Positions 8,042 through 14,436 of a DNA stretch of 15,739 nucleotides are shown here, one piece after another. The stretch is from CAYMJK01 sp043101635 (GTDB lineage Bacteria > Planctomycetota > Phycisphaerae > Phycisphaerales > UBA1924). The number at the start of each line of letters is the position of its first letter. Position 1 is the first letter of the stretch. The stretch is taken from positions 1 through 15,739 of the forward strand of contig JBICIE010000301.1 of NCBI GenBank assembly GCA_043101635.1. The letters are read 5' to 3'. Both the position numbers and the translations under genes were made by a program. Below the pieces are notes generated by a model, which worked only from the letters and a program-made list of their open reading frames with translations, was not told the DNA's origin and searched no databases.

Positions 8042-9454
8042 TCAGCCGGACTCGCGCACGAGCGTGTCGATCAGCGCGGCGTAGCGCCGGATGGTGTTGA
8101 TCACCAGAAAGTGCTCGGCTGCCCGGTCATGGGCGGCGGCCCCCAGCCGCTCGATCAGGCCCTCGTCGGCCAGCAGGCGGCGCAGCAGCCCCGCGAACTC
8201 CCTGTCGCTGCGCGGATCCTGCAGCAGCAGCCCGCTGACGCCATCTTCGATCTGGTCCTGAATGCCGCCGACGGCGCTGGCCACGACCGGACGCCGCTTC
8301 CACATCGCCTCGGTCACGGTCAGCCCGAAGCCCTCATGCAGGCTCTTCTGCACAATCACGGTCGCGTGCCGCTGCAGGGCGTTGACGATCAGGGCGTTCT
8401 CATCGAGATCGTCCATCGGCACGCAGACAAGGTAGACCCGGCTGCGCTGCTGCGGGGTCAGCCCCTGCCAGACCGCGCGAACCTGCTGCCAGACATCGGT
8501 TGCGGTCGGATCGTCCGAGACGGACGCGACATCCGGACCGGCCAGCGCCAGCGAAGCCTCGACATCGCCGAGATGGTCCACGAACGCCCGCATCACGCCC
8601 AGCGGATCCTTCAGATCGTCCCAGCGCGACACCTGGACGATCAGCGGCTCGTCCGCGGCCGGCGGGCCGTTCTCCGAAATCAGCGTCACGTCCCGCTGCA
8701 CCGGGTGCGGCAGCGCCACACCGTTGGCCGAACCCGCCGCCAGCATGCCGCTGCGCTCCAGGGCCGCCCGCGTCTGCTGCGCATCGAGCGGACAGTTCTT
8801 CAGCGACAGCGGATCGATCGCCGGATGGATGATCGCCGTGCGGTCGATGTCGATCCAGTCCGGCACAAACTCGCGCCGCGTGAACACCAGCGCCTCAGCC
8901 TGCGAGATGTACGGCTCCAGAAAAGCCCAGGCGCTGTGCGTGATCTCGTTGGCCTCGTCGTGGCCGATGTGGCAGCGCCAGATGACATGCGCGCCGCCGG
9001 CCCGCAGCGCCGGGATCAGCCCCGCCGACTGCGGATCATGGCAGATGACGACATCGCCCGGCCGGATCAGTTCCAGCAGATCCGGCAGGCTGCGCCCCAG
9101 CGTGGCCTCGTAGATGCGCCGCTCCTCGTCGCCGAGGGCGCCCCCGTCGCCCGGGCTGCCGTGCAACTGGTAGTGCAGCCGCTTGGTCACCTCGAAGAAG
9201 GCGCTGTCGCCGCCGAGCACCAGCCAGCGGACCGACAGATCCAGCGCGTGGCAGTAGCCGAGGGCCGGGCGCAGCATCTCGGCGACGCCGCCGCCGCGGG
9301 CCGTGGAGTTGATGTTCCAGACGGTGACGCCATCGAGCCGCTGTCGCACCTGCTCGACGCCGCGCCGGAAATCGCCCCAGCGCTGCGGGCCGACGACCTC
9401 CTCGAGAGTCGAGAGCCGCACATCCTCCGGAATCTGTTCCGTCACCGCCTGCAC
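8042..9454 (-). CDS. treT: Trehalose synthase-type glycosyltransferase (TreT, GT4)
   Basis: The family makes trehalose from a nucleoside-diphosphate glucose and glucose in one reversible step; the role here (stress solute, carbon storage) is inferred. From the GTG at 9454 the protein is 470 residues. Family hallmarks are WNINST then GGGVAEML (about 46-61), HDPQ (139-142), WRCHIGHD (159-166), QVSRWDDLKDP (274-284), and QKSLHEGFGLTVTEAMWK (369-386), which holds the GT4 E-x7-E donor site. The frame extends to an ATG at 9571, but the extra 39 residues are Arg-rich, lack a ribosome binding site and exceed the usual N-terminus. The GTG has GGAGAAGG upstream (9468-9475) with a long 13-base spacer. 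An out-of-frame ATG at 9483 encodes MALEKVLV and stops two bases before the GTG (see findings). It lies downstream of citrate synthase on the same strand, so it may be co-transcribed. Confidence 0.85.
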   Translation of the reverse strand: MQAVTEQIPEDVRLSTLEEVVGPQRWGDFRRGVEQVRQRLDGVTVWNINSTARGGGVAEMLRPALGYCHALDLSVRWLVLGGDSAFFEVTKRLHYQLHGSPGDGGALGDEERRIYEATLGRSLPDLLELIRPGDVVICHDPQSAGLIPALRAGGAHVIWRCHIGHDEANEITHSAWAFLEPYISQAEALVFTRREFVPDWIDIDRTAIIHPAIDPLSLKNCPLDAQQTRAALERSGMLAAGSANGVALPHPVQRDVTLISENGPPAADEPLIVQVSRWDDLKDPLGVMRAFVDHLGDVEASLALAGPDVASVSDDPTATDVWQQVRAVWQGLTPQQRSRVYLVCVPMDDLDENALIVNALQRHATVIVQKSLHEGFGLTVTEAMWKRRPVVASAVGGIQDQIEDGVSGLLLQDPRSDREFAGLLRRLLADEGLIERLGAAAHDRAAEHFLVINTIRRYAALIDTLVRESG

Positions 9455-9624
9455 GTCTACACCAGTACCTTCTCCAGGGCCATGCCGCAAGCGCAATGGC
9501 GGACTTGCGCCGGATATTCCCGCGTCCAGCGCGCGCAGCCGGCGCCCGGCGCGGTTATCGCCGCCGCACATGCGAGAAGAAGATGCGTTTATCGGCTGGC
9601 CCGGACCCGGGCGCGATCAGGCCG
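9455..9624 (-). other. Intergenic leader between citrate synthase and treT
   Basis: This 170-base gap on the minus strand contains a hairpin at 9486-9509. CGCAAG pairs with CTTGCG, with an inner CGC/GCG stem and a two-base bulge. No T run follows, so it is not an obvious terminator. A short ORF at 9457-9483 (minus) ends directly in front of the treT start. I see no convincing promoter, so whether treT depends on the citrate synthase transcript is open. Confidence 0.4.
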
Positions 9625-10788
9625 CTACCACGTGCGCAGCGATGGGCCGGTGTACGCCGCCCGCGGCCGGATCAGCCGGTTGTTCGCGTGCTGCTCCATG
9701 ATGTGAGCCGCCCACCCCGTCACGCGGCTGGCCACGAAGATCGGCGTGTACTGCGGCACGGGGATGCCCATCGTGAAGTACGTCAGCCCGCAGGGGAAAT
9801 CCACGTTCGGGTGGATGTTCTTCTTCTCCAGCATGATCCGCTGGACCCGCTCGCCGAGCGTGAACCACTTGATGAAGTCCGGCCGCTGGATCTCGGCGAT
9901 CCTGCGTCCGAGCCCGTGCAGGATCGGCGCCCGGTGGTCGCCCTGCTTGTACACGCGGTGACCGAAGCCCATGAGCTTGCGCTTCTCCTGGAAGGCCCGC
10001 TCCATCCACGCGTCCACCTCGTCGGTATCGACGCCGGCTTCGCCCACGTCGGCCATGATCTCGCGCAGCATCTCCATCGCGGCCTCATTGGCGCCGCCGT
10101 GCAGCGGACCTTTGAGGGCCGCGATCGCGCCCGTCATGGCGCCGTGCATGTCGCTGAGCGTGCCGGCGATCACGCGGCTGGCGAAGGTGCTGGCGTTGTA
10201 ATCGTGCTCGGCGTACAGGATCAGCGACACGTCCACCACGTGGGCGAACTCCGCCGACGGCTTCTCGCCACTCATCAGGTACAGCAGGTTCGCCGCGTGA
10301 CTGAGCTTGGCGTCGCCGCCGGTGTCGGGCGCCACCAGTTCCTTGCCATCGATGATGCGCTGCATGTGCCCGATGATCGTCGGTACCTTGGCGAGGATCC
10401 GCTTGCTCTTGCGCAGGTTCGCCTCCGGCGAATTGTCCTGGCTGTCCTTGTCGAGATTGCCGAGGATGCTGACGGCGGTGCGCAGCACATCCATCGGAAC
10501 CGCCGTGCCCTCCTTGAGCATCGGCGCCGCGGCCCGCAGGTAGCTGACCACCGCCGGCGCTACCGCCCGGTTGGCGACCAGTTCATCCTTGAAGAAGCGA
10601 AGCTGCTCGCCCGTCGGCTTGGCCCCTTCCAGCAGCAGGTACGCCACTTCCTCGAACGTGGCGTGCGCGGCCAGATCGGCGATCTCGTAGCCGCGGTAGA
10701 TCAGGCTGGTCTGGTCCACCGCACAGATCTGCGTCTCGCCGGCAATAACACCTTCCAGGCCCTTGGCGACGGGGGACTCGGCGCTCAT
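9625..10788 (-). CDS. gltA: Citrate synthase (or 2-methylcitrate synthase)
   Basis: Condenses acetyl-CoA (or propionyl-CoA) with oxaloacetate, the entry step of the TCA cycle. The protein has 387 residues, the length of the short, Gram-positive-like citrate synthase/PrpC class. The ATG at 10788 is supported by AGAGGAG at 10797-10803 with an 8-base spacer; the frame runs further upstream without a start signal. The N-terminus GLEGVIAGETQICAVDQ...YRGYEI is typical. Active-site residues are present: H195 (AEHDYNAS), H230 (GPLHGGANE), H277 (GFGHRVYK) and D330 (PNVDFPCG). Sequence by eye does not separate citrate from 2-methylcitrate synthase. No prpB or prpD lies in the window, which mildly favours citrate synthase. 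The gene is divergent from the FUN14 gene, with a 99-base shared upstream region. Confidence 0.92.
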   Translation of the reverse strand: MSAESPVAKGLEGVIAGETQICAVDQTSLIYRGYEIADLAAHATFEEVAYLLLEGAKPTGEQLRFFKDELVANRAVAPAVVSYLRAAAPMLKEGTAVPMDVLRTAVSILGNLDKDSQDNSPEANLRKSKRILAKVPTIIGHMQRIIDGKELVAPDTGGDAKLSHAANLLYLMSGEKPSAEFAHVVDVSLILYAEHDYNASTFASRVIAGTLSDMHGAMTGAIAALKGPLHGGANEAAMEMLREIMADVGEAGVDTDEVDAWMERAFQEKRKLMGFGHRVYKQGDHRAPILHGLGRRIAEIQRPDFIKWFTLGERVQRIMLEKKNIHPNVDFPCGLTYFTMGIPVPQYTPIFVASRVTGWAAHIMEQHANNRLIRPRAAYTGPSLRTW

Positions 10789-10887
10789 CAGATGAACTCC
10801 TCTTTCGCGATCATGCCAGTCAGTGGCGTGTGCAGCCGTCACTGTAGGGCCCTCCCCCGTCCACGCGGCGCGACGATACCCTCCGGC

Positions 10888-11496
10888 ATGGCCGAACCCC
10901 AGCCCAGCGCAGCCCAGCGCAGCGATGATGATCAGCAGGTCCGTCCCGCCGGCCGGCTCACGAGGCTGCTCGTTGCGCTGGCGGTCGTCATGATGGTCGC
11001 CGGCGTCGGCCTCGGCCTGATGTTCCAAGCCTCCGCTCCAGAGCCGCAGCCGACGCTCTCCGCTGGCGCCAGCAGCCCCTCCGGCGACCCGGCGGGAGCC
11101 CCCGCCGGCTTCATGCCCGTCGAGCCGCCCGCCGGCGGCGGCGAGCCGCAGCCGCAAATGGGCGCGGCGGAGGAGCCCAGCGCCGCCGCGGAGGTCTGGT
11201 CACCGGCGCTGTTCCGCCTCGGTTTCAGCTTCTTCATCGGCTTCGCCGTGGCGTACGCCGTGCGCAGCTTCGTGAAGCTGTCGCTGATCTCGGCCGGCTT
11301 CTTCGCCATGGCGCTGCTCGGCATGCAGTACGCCGGCTTCGTCGAGATCAACTGGACCCTGATCGGCCAGCAGTACGAGTCCGCCGGGGCCTGGCTCGGC
11401 GGCCAATTCGACAGCTTCCAGGCGTTCGTCACCGGCGAACTGCCCTCCGCCGCCGGCGCTCTGGGTGGTCTGGCCCTCGGGTTCAAGTCGCGCTGA
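10888..11496 (+). CDS. FUN14-domain membrane protein
   Basis: A 202-residue protein. The ATG at 10888 precedes a charged N-terminus and one clear transmembrane helix (about 24-46, LTRLLVALAVVMMVAGVGLGLMF). A Pro/Ala/Gly-rich linker (50-102) follows. The C-terminal domain (105-202) matches the FUN14 pattern: GFSFFIGFAVAYAVRSFVKLSL, then a second hydrophobic segment, GFVEINW, and the terminal GALGGLALGFK. In eukaryotes this fold is the mitochondrial outer membrane protein FUNDC1; bacterial members are mostly uncharacterised. The domain call rests on recognisable pattern rather than alignment. There is no strong ribosome binding site. No terminator with a T tract follows, only a 5-bp GCGCC/GGCGC hairpin at 11507-11520, so read-through into the next gene is possible. 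Confidence 0.72.
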   Translation: MAEPQPSAAQRSDDDQQVRPAGRLTRLLVALAVVMMVAGVGLGLMFQASAPEPQPTLSAGASSPSGDPAGAPAGFMPVEPPAGGGEPQPQMGAAEEPSAAAEVWSPALFRLGFSFFIGFAVAYAVRSFVKLSLISAGFFAMALLGMQYAGFVEINWTLIGQQYESAGAWLGGQFDSFQAFVTGELPSAAGALGGLALGFKSR

Positions 11497-11601
11497 GGCC
11501 GGGCTGGCGCCGCCGGGCGCTGCGCATGGCAACTTTTGCATGCTGTTCGGGTTGCGGACCATCGCGACTTCGACAAGAATTGCATGAAGGAGAAGAGAGC
11601 C

Positions 11602-12207
11602 ATGCAAACCACGATCTGCACCGCTGTTGTTGCGGGCCTCGGTGTGACCGCCTCGGCCCAGCTTGTCAATCCCGGCATCGAAGATGTCACCAGTCCCTTG
11701 TTCGGCGCGATTGACGGCTGGGGACCCAACGGAGGCTGGGCCGACCACGCCGGCTTTGCGCGGCCCGGCGCGGCCGGTCTCGGGAACAACTTCGGCTTCT
11801 ACAGCGCCGGCGCCACCGAGACCGTCGGCCAGGTGTCGAGCCTCACGTTCCAGGAGGGCTTTGAGTACACCTTCGCCAGCTTCGCCTATCCGGGCGGCAG
11901 CGACGTCGGCACGATCCCCTATCAGATCGGCTATGAGGATGACCTTGGCGCGTTCGTGGAGCTCGCCACCATGGCCTACGACATCTCCGGCGCCGGCATG
12001 TGGCAGGAGCTTCCGGGCGTGTCATACACCGCCGCATCCGGCGGCGCTGAGATCGGCCGCCCCGTGTGGGTGCGCCTCGGCGACGCCTCGGCCGGCGGCA
12101 ATGACGACATCTGGTTCGACAGCTTCACCCTGACGGCCATCCCGTCGCCGGGCGCTGCGGTCGTGCTGGCCATCGGTCCCTTGGCGGCCGTGCGCCGTCG
12201 CCGGTAG
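11602..12207 (+). CDS. Secreted protein with PEP-CTERM-like C-terminal anchor
   Basis: A 201-residue exported protein of unknown function. The ATG at 11602 is fixed by AAGGAG at 11587-11592 (9-base spacer) and by the signal peptide MQTTICTAVVAGLGVTASAQ. An in-frame ATG at 11584 would place this ribosome binding site inside the gene. The mature part is rich in Gly, aromatics and acidic residues (GDASAGGNDDIWFDSFTLTAI) and resembles jelly-roll 'NPGIED' extracellular proteins. The C-terminus IPSPGAAVVLAIGPLAAVRRRR has the three parts of an exosortase-type sorting signal: a Pro-containing motif, a hydrophobic helix and an Arg cluster. The motif is the P-x-PGA variant common in planctomycetes, not canonical PEP. 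It is therefore likely processed and held in the envelope. No exosortase gene is in the window. Confidence 0.75.
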   Translation: MQTTICTAVVAGLGVTASAQLVNPGIEDVTSPLFGAIDGWGPNGGWADHAGFARPGAAGLGNNFGFYSAGATETVGQVSSLTFQEGFEYTFASFAYPGGSDVGTIPYQIGYEDDLGAFVELATMAYDISGAGMWQELPGVSYTAASGGAEIGRPVWVRLGDASAGGNDDIWFDSFTLTAIPSPGAAVVLAIGPLAAVRRRR

Positions 12208-12230
12208 GTTCGCATCGCGCCATCGCCCTC

Positions 12231-12254
12231 AGGGCGCCGCGCCGGCGGCGCCCT
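12231..12254. terminator. Bidirectional hairpin terminator between convergent genes
   Basis: AGGGCGCCGC and GCGGCGCCCT form a perfect 10-bp stem with a 4-base loop (GCCG). It sits in the 54-base gap between the PEP-CTERM gene and the convergent EamA gene. On the plus strand GTTCGTTTC follows. On the minus strand no T run is evident, so termination in that direction is less sure. Confidence 0.7.
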
Positions 12255-12261
12255 GTTCGTT

Positions 12262-13290
12262 TCACGGCGCAGCCTCGCACGTCGCCGCCTCGCGCTGCGA
12301 GCCCGCCGCCGCGGCGACGTGGTCCGCGGGCAGATCCCGCAGTTCGGCATCCGGCGCGATGCGCCGGCGGCGCTGCAGCACGTGCTGGGCCCAGAGCATC
12401 AGCGCCGCCCCGCTGACCGCAATCAGCCCGCTGGCCCACTGCGGCGCCGACAGCGCCTCCTGGAACAGGAAGTAGCTGGCGATCCCGACGCAGATCGGCT
12501 GCAGTTGCACGATCCCGGCCGAGACGGCCACACCCAGCTTCTCGATGGCGATGTAATACAGCACATGCCCCAGCGCAATCCCGATCACCGCCGACAGCAG
12601 CAGCAGCCCGAACTGTCCGCTCGAGAGCGCCAGCGCGCCGGCGCCCGCGTCGGCGCCGAACACGAACATCAGCGCCAGCATCGCCCCCGCCGTGTACTGG
12701 CTGATCGCCGCGAACGCGACCATCGGGTGGATCCCCCTCATGCACCGGCGCACCGACAGCGCATACGCCGCAAACAGCGCCCCGGACGCCAGCGCCAGCA
12801 GCACCCCGAGCAGCGAGGCGCCGGCCGGGAGCCCGTCGCCCAGCGCCACCGTCCCGAAGGTGCCCCCCACCACCATCACCAGTCCGATCAGAAACCGCGG
12901 CGAGCCGATCAGGGCCCGCTCGGCCGGGAACATGATCGCGGCCCCGATGGTGACGAACACGATGTGCGTCCGCAGCCCGAACGTCAGCAGCCCGGGATCG
13001 ATCTTGTAGTGTGCCCAGGTGAAGCACACCTGCCCGGCGCTGTTGATCACGCTGGGGATCACGGCGGCGACGAACAGCCCCCGCGGCAGCCGCCGGCGCA
13101 CCAGCCCCACCAGCAGCAGCGGCGCCCACAGCAGCGCGCTGAAGCCGTACCGCCAGCCGTTGCTGGTCCACGCGTCGATCGAGCTCGTGAAGTGCTCGAT
13201 AAACAGCGGCACGCTGGACCAGCCGGCCAGCGTCAGCAGTGCAGTGATGACGCCGCCGAGCCGCCCTGGCTCGGCGGAGGGCGCATCCAT
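12262..13290 (-). CDS. EamA/DMT-family transporter
   Basis: A 342-residue inner-membrane protein with about ten hydrophobic helices in two EamA repeats (roughly 11-150 and 160-302). Telling stretches are GWSSVPLFIEHFTSS, the conserved helix ending LGHVLYYIAIEKLGVAVSAGIVQLQP, and FLFQEALSAPQWASGLIAVSGAALM. Family members export or import small metabolites (amino acids, nucleotide sugars, drugs); the substrate here cannot be told. The ATG at 13290 has GGAGG at 13299-13303 with an 8-base spacer. The frame continues upstream, but only as a shadow of the next gene. The last ~40 residues are a hydrophilic Arg/Ala-rich tail after the final helix. A TACAGT (13314-13319, minus strand) could be a -10 box. 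Confidence 0.88.
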   Translation of the reverse strand: MDAPSAEPGRLGGVITALLTLAGWSSVPLFIEHFTSSIDAWTSNGWRYGFSALLWAPLLLVGLVRRRLPRGLFVAAVIPSVINSAGQVCFTWAHYKIDPGLLTFGLRTHIVFVTIGAAIMFPAERALIGSPRFLIGLVMVVGGTFGTVALGDGLPAGASLLGVLLALASGALFAAYALSVRRCMRGIHPMVAFAAISQYTAGAMLALMFVFGADAGAGALALSSGQFGLLLLSAVIGIALGHVLYYIAIEKLGVAVSAGIVQLQPICVGIASYFLFQEALSAPQWASGLIAVSGAALMLWAQHVLQRRRRIAPDAELRDLPADHVAAAAGSQREAATCEAAP

Positions 13291-13395
13291 GATCGGAACC
13301 TCCGCGGGAGCCGACTGTATCCGCCGCCGGCCGCGATAACCCGCGCCAGATCCCGGCCCCACAGCTAGCGGACGCGCCGCGGCGCCCTGCTGAGC

Positions 13396-13421
13396 GAGTC
13401 GCGCCGGCTGTGCCGGGACTC
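13396..13421. repeat. Imperfect palindrome in divergent EamA/HD-GYP upstream region
   Basis: GAGTC-gcg-CCGGC-tgt-GCCGG-GACTC forms a 10-bp stem with a 3-base bulge. It lies in the 210-base gap between two divergent genes. It could be an operator or a transcript hairpin. The rest of the gap is GC-rich with no clear promoter by eye. Confidence 0.35.
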
Positions 13422-13500
13422 GGCGCGCCCCCGGCCCGCGTTTTCCTTGGCGGCCGCCCGGCCGCGGCCGATTGCCAGACCCATTGGAGGGAGGCAGAGC

Positions 13501-14160
13501 ATGAGAGATATCGCCACAGAGTCGCTCTGGGAGCAGGTCCGGGGCCAGACCCGGCGCCTGCTCGAGGATGCCGAGCGGTGCGCCGGCAGCGCCACCGAGA
13601 GCGCCGTCGAGAGCCTGCTGATGCGCATCAGCGGGCGTCTCGGCCCGGTTCAGCGCGAGCACGTCATCGCCCATGGCCGCCTCGTCGCCGCCTGCGCCGA
13701 GCGCATCGGGCGCAGCCTCGGGCTGGGCCCGCAGCGCATCAGCCAGCTTCGCATTGCGGGGCTGCTGCACGACATCGGCAAGTGCGCCATGCCCGAGCAG
13801 ATGCTCGCGGCGGCCCGACCCCTCGCCGCCGAGGAGCGGGAGATCATGGACACGCACGCCGCCATCGGCGCCGCCGTCGCGGCCCGCCTGGGGGCCCCGG
13901 CCCCCGTGCAGGAGGCCGTCCGCGATCACCACACGACCTTCGCCGACGGCGGCCTCACCTGGGCCCGGCCGGGAACGCTCGGCCGCATCATCGCCGTCGC
14001 CGACGCCCTCGTCGCGATGACATCGGCACGCGCCTACGCGCCCCCGCGCCCCATGGCGGAGGCCATCATCGAACTGCGGGCCTGCAGCGGCGGGCAGTTC
14101 GATCCCGTCGTCGTCGGCGCCGTCGCCTGTCTGGCCCCCGCTTCCGCCGCCGCGGCCTGA
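13501..14160 (+). CDS. HD-GYP-like phosphohydrolase with degenerate GYP motif
   Basis: A 219-residue cytoplasmic protein. The ATG at 13501 is preceded by GGAGGGAGG (13486-13494). The HD-GYP core is recognisable in order: H58 (HGRLVAACAERIG), LHDIGK with H90/D91/K94, the P.QML segment, H119 (MDTHAAIG), H143/H144 (VRDHH), D168 (VADALVAMTSARAY), and the closing SGGQFDP. The metal-binding His/Asp set therefore looks intact. However, the usual HHExxDGxGYP reads HHTTFADGGLTWARP: the Glu and the GYP triplet, linked to c-di-GMP recognition, are lost. HD-GYP enzymes hydrolyse c-di-GMP or related cyclic dinucleotides. Here the substrate may differ, or the protein may be a regulator. There is no attached receiver or sensor domain, only about 45 N-terminal helical residues. 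Confidence 0.78.
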   Translation: MRDIATESLWEQVRGQTRRLLEDAERCAGSATESAVESLLMRISGRLGPVQREHVIAHGRLVAACAERIGRSLGLGPQRISQLRIAGLLHDIGKCAMPEQMLAAARPLAAEEREIMDTHAAIGAAVAARLGAPAPVQEAVRDHHTTFADGGLTWARPGTLGRIIAVADALVAMTSARAYAPPRPMAEAIIELRACSGGQFDPVVVGAVACLAPASAAAA

Positions 14161-14185
14161 ACGGGGCGAAGTTCGCGCCGGGCGG

Positions 14186-14213
14186 TTGACACCGCCGCCG
14201 AACCCGTTACGCT
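14186..14213 (+). promoter_or_regulatory. Promoter of the Met-leader/metB transcript
   Basis: A perfect TTGACA (14186-14191) and TACGCT (14208-14213) are separated by 16 bases. The expected start is about 14219-14222, so the mRNA would begin at or within about three bases of the leader ATG at 14222. No Shine-Dalgarno sequence precedes that ATG, in line with leaderless translation. The promoter lies 25 bases after the HD-GYP stop codon and therefore separates the two genes. Confidence 0.6.
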
Positions 14214-14221
14214 TTCTGCCA

Positions 14222-14311
14222 ATGCACGCCCAGCGCGCCATGATGCGAATGCGAATGACCATGCCCGGCCCCGGGCGGTGGTTCTCGTTCGCTCTGGCTG
14301 TCGGCCGCTAA
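14222..14311 (+). CDS. Methionine-rich leader peptide (29 aa)
   Basis: A short ORF beginning MHAQRAMMRMRMTM and ending ...FALAVGR-TAA. Met occupies codons 1, 7, 8, 10, 12 and 14 (ATG at 14240, 14243, 14249, 14255, 14261), that is five internal Met in eight positions, interleaved with Arg (CGA twice). No signal peptide or domain is present. The Met cluster, the nearby intrinsic terminator and the methionine-pathway gene downstream point to a control peptide whose translation rate reports methionyl-tRNA supply. The two CGA codons may slow ribosomes further. Seen: the ORF, its codons, the promoter and the terminator. Inferred: its regulatory function. It is too short for most gene callers. Confidence 0.68.
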   Translation: MHAQRAMMRMRMTMPGPGRWFSFALAVGR

Positions 14312-14396
14312 GCCGACCGAAGCCGAAGATGAACGACTGATCGCCGCCGCTCGGGGCGGCGATTTGCGTTTGTGGCGTCGGCCTCCCAGCCGATGC
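14225..14396 (+). promoter_or_regulatory. Putative methionine-responsive transcription attenuator
   Basis: Several alternative pairings can be drawn. Protector: CACGCCC (14225-14231) with GGGCGGTG (14273-14280), 7 bp with one bulged G. Antiterminator: GGCGGTGGT (14274-14282) with ATCGCCGCC (14340-14348), 9 bp including two G-T wobbles. The latter strand is exactly the 5' arm of the terminator. A 6-bp hairpin GTCGGC/GCCGAC (14300-14317) spans the leader stop codon. A further hairpin (14375-14396, 8 bp with one wobble) precedes the metB ribosome binding site. Model: a ribosome stalled on the Met codons masks 14225-14231 and frees 14274-14282, so the antiterminator forms. With ample Met the protector re-forms and the terminator acts. 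Pairings were found by eye, with no energy calculation. Confidence 0.55.
14340..14371 (+). terminator. Attenuator terminator upstream of metB
   Basis: ATCGCCGCC (14340-14348) and GGCGGCGAT (14355-14363) form a perfect 9-bp stem with a 6-base loop, followed by TTTGCGTTTGT (from 14363). This is an intrinsic terminator with an interrupted T tract. It lies 29 bases past the leader stop codon and 66 bases before the metB start, inside its own transcript, as expected of an attenuator. Confidence 0.68.
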
Positions 14397-14436
14397 GCTC
14401 AGTAGCAGTTCAGCAACCACCGACACGGAGCACGAC

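Noticed and set aside
9496..10887. An upstream in-frame extension of the FUN14 gene across the citrate synthase region
   Set aside because: It is antisense to a citrate synthase with all catalytic residues. Its translation is His/Arg/Asp-rich shadow sequence, and the ATG at 10888 fits the protein start.
10901..10920. Direct 10-base repeat (AGCCCAGCGC twice)
   Set aside because: It lies inside the FUN14 coding region (PQPSAAQRS), is only two copies, and is likely simple slippage.
11552..11580. TTGCGG-17-AAGAAT as a promoter for the PEP-CTERM-like gene
   Set aside because: It would start transcription at about 11587, on top of the ribosome binding site (11587-11592), leaving no usable leader.
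11526..11714. A small Cys-rich ORF (MATFACCSGCG...) overlapping the start of the PEP-CTERM-like gene
   Set aside because: It has no ribosome binding site and overlaps the signal peptide of a better-supported gene in another frame. The cysteines follow from local base composition.
14312..14436. A SAM riboswitch upstream of metB
   Set aside because: I could not find the conserved core of SAM-I or SAM-II. The helices present are short simple hairpins better explained by peptide attenuation. A covariance-model scan would settle it.
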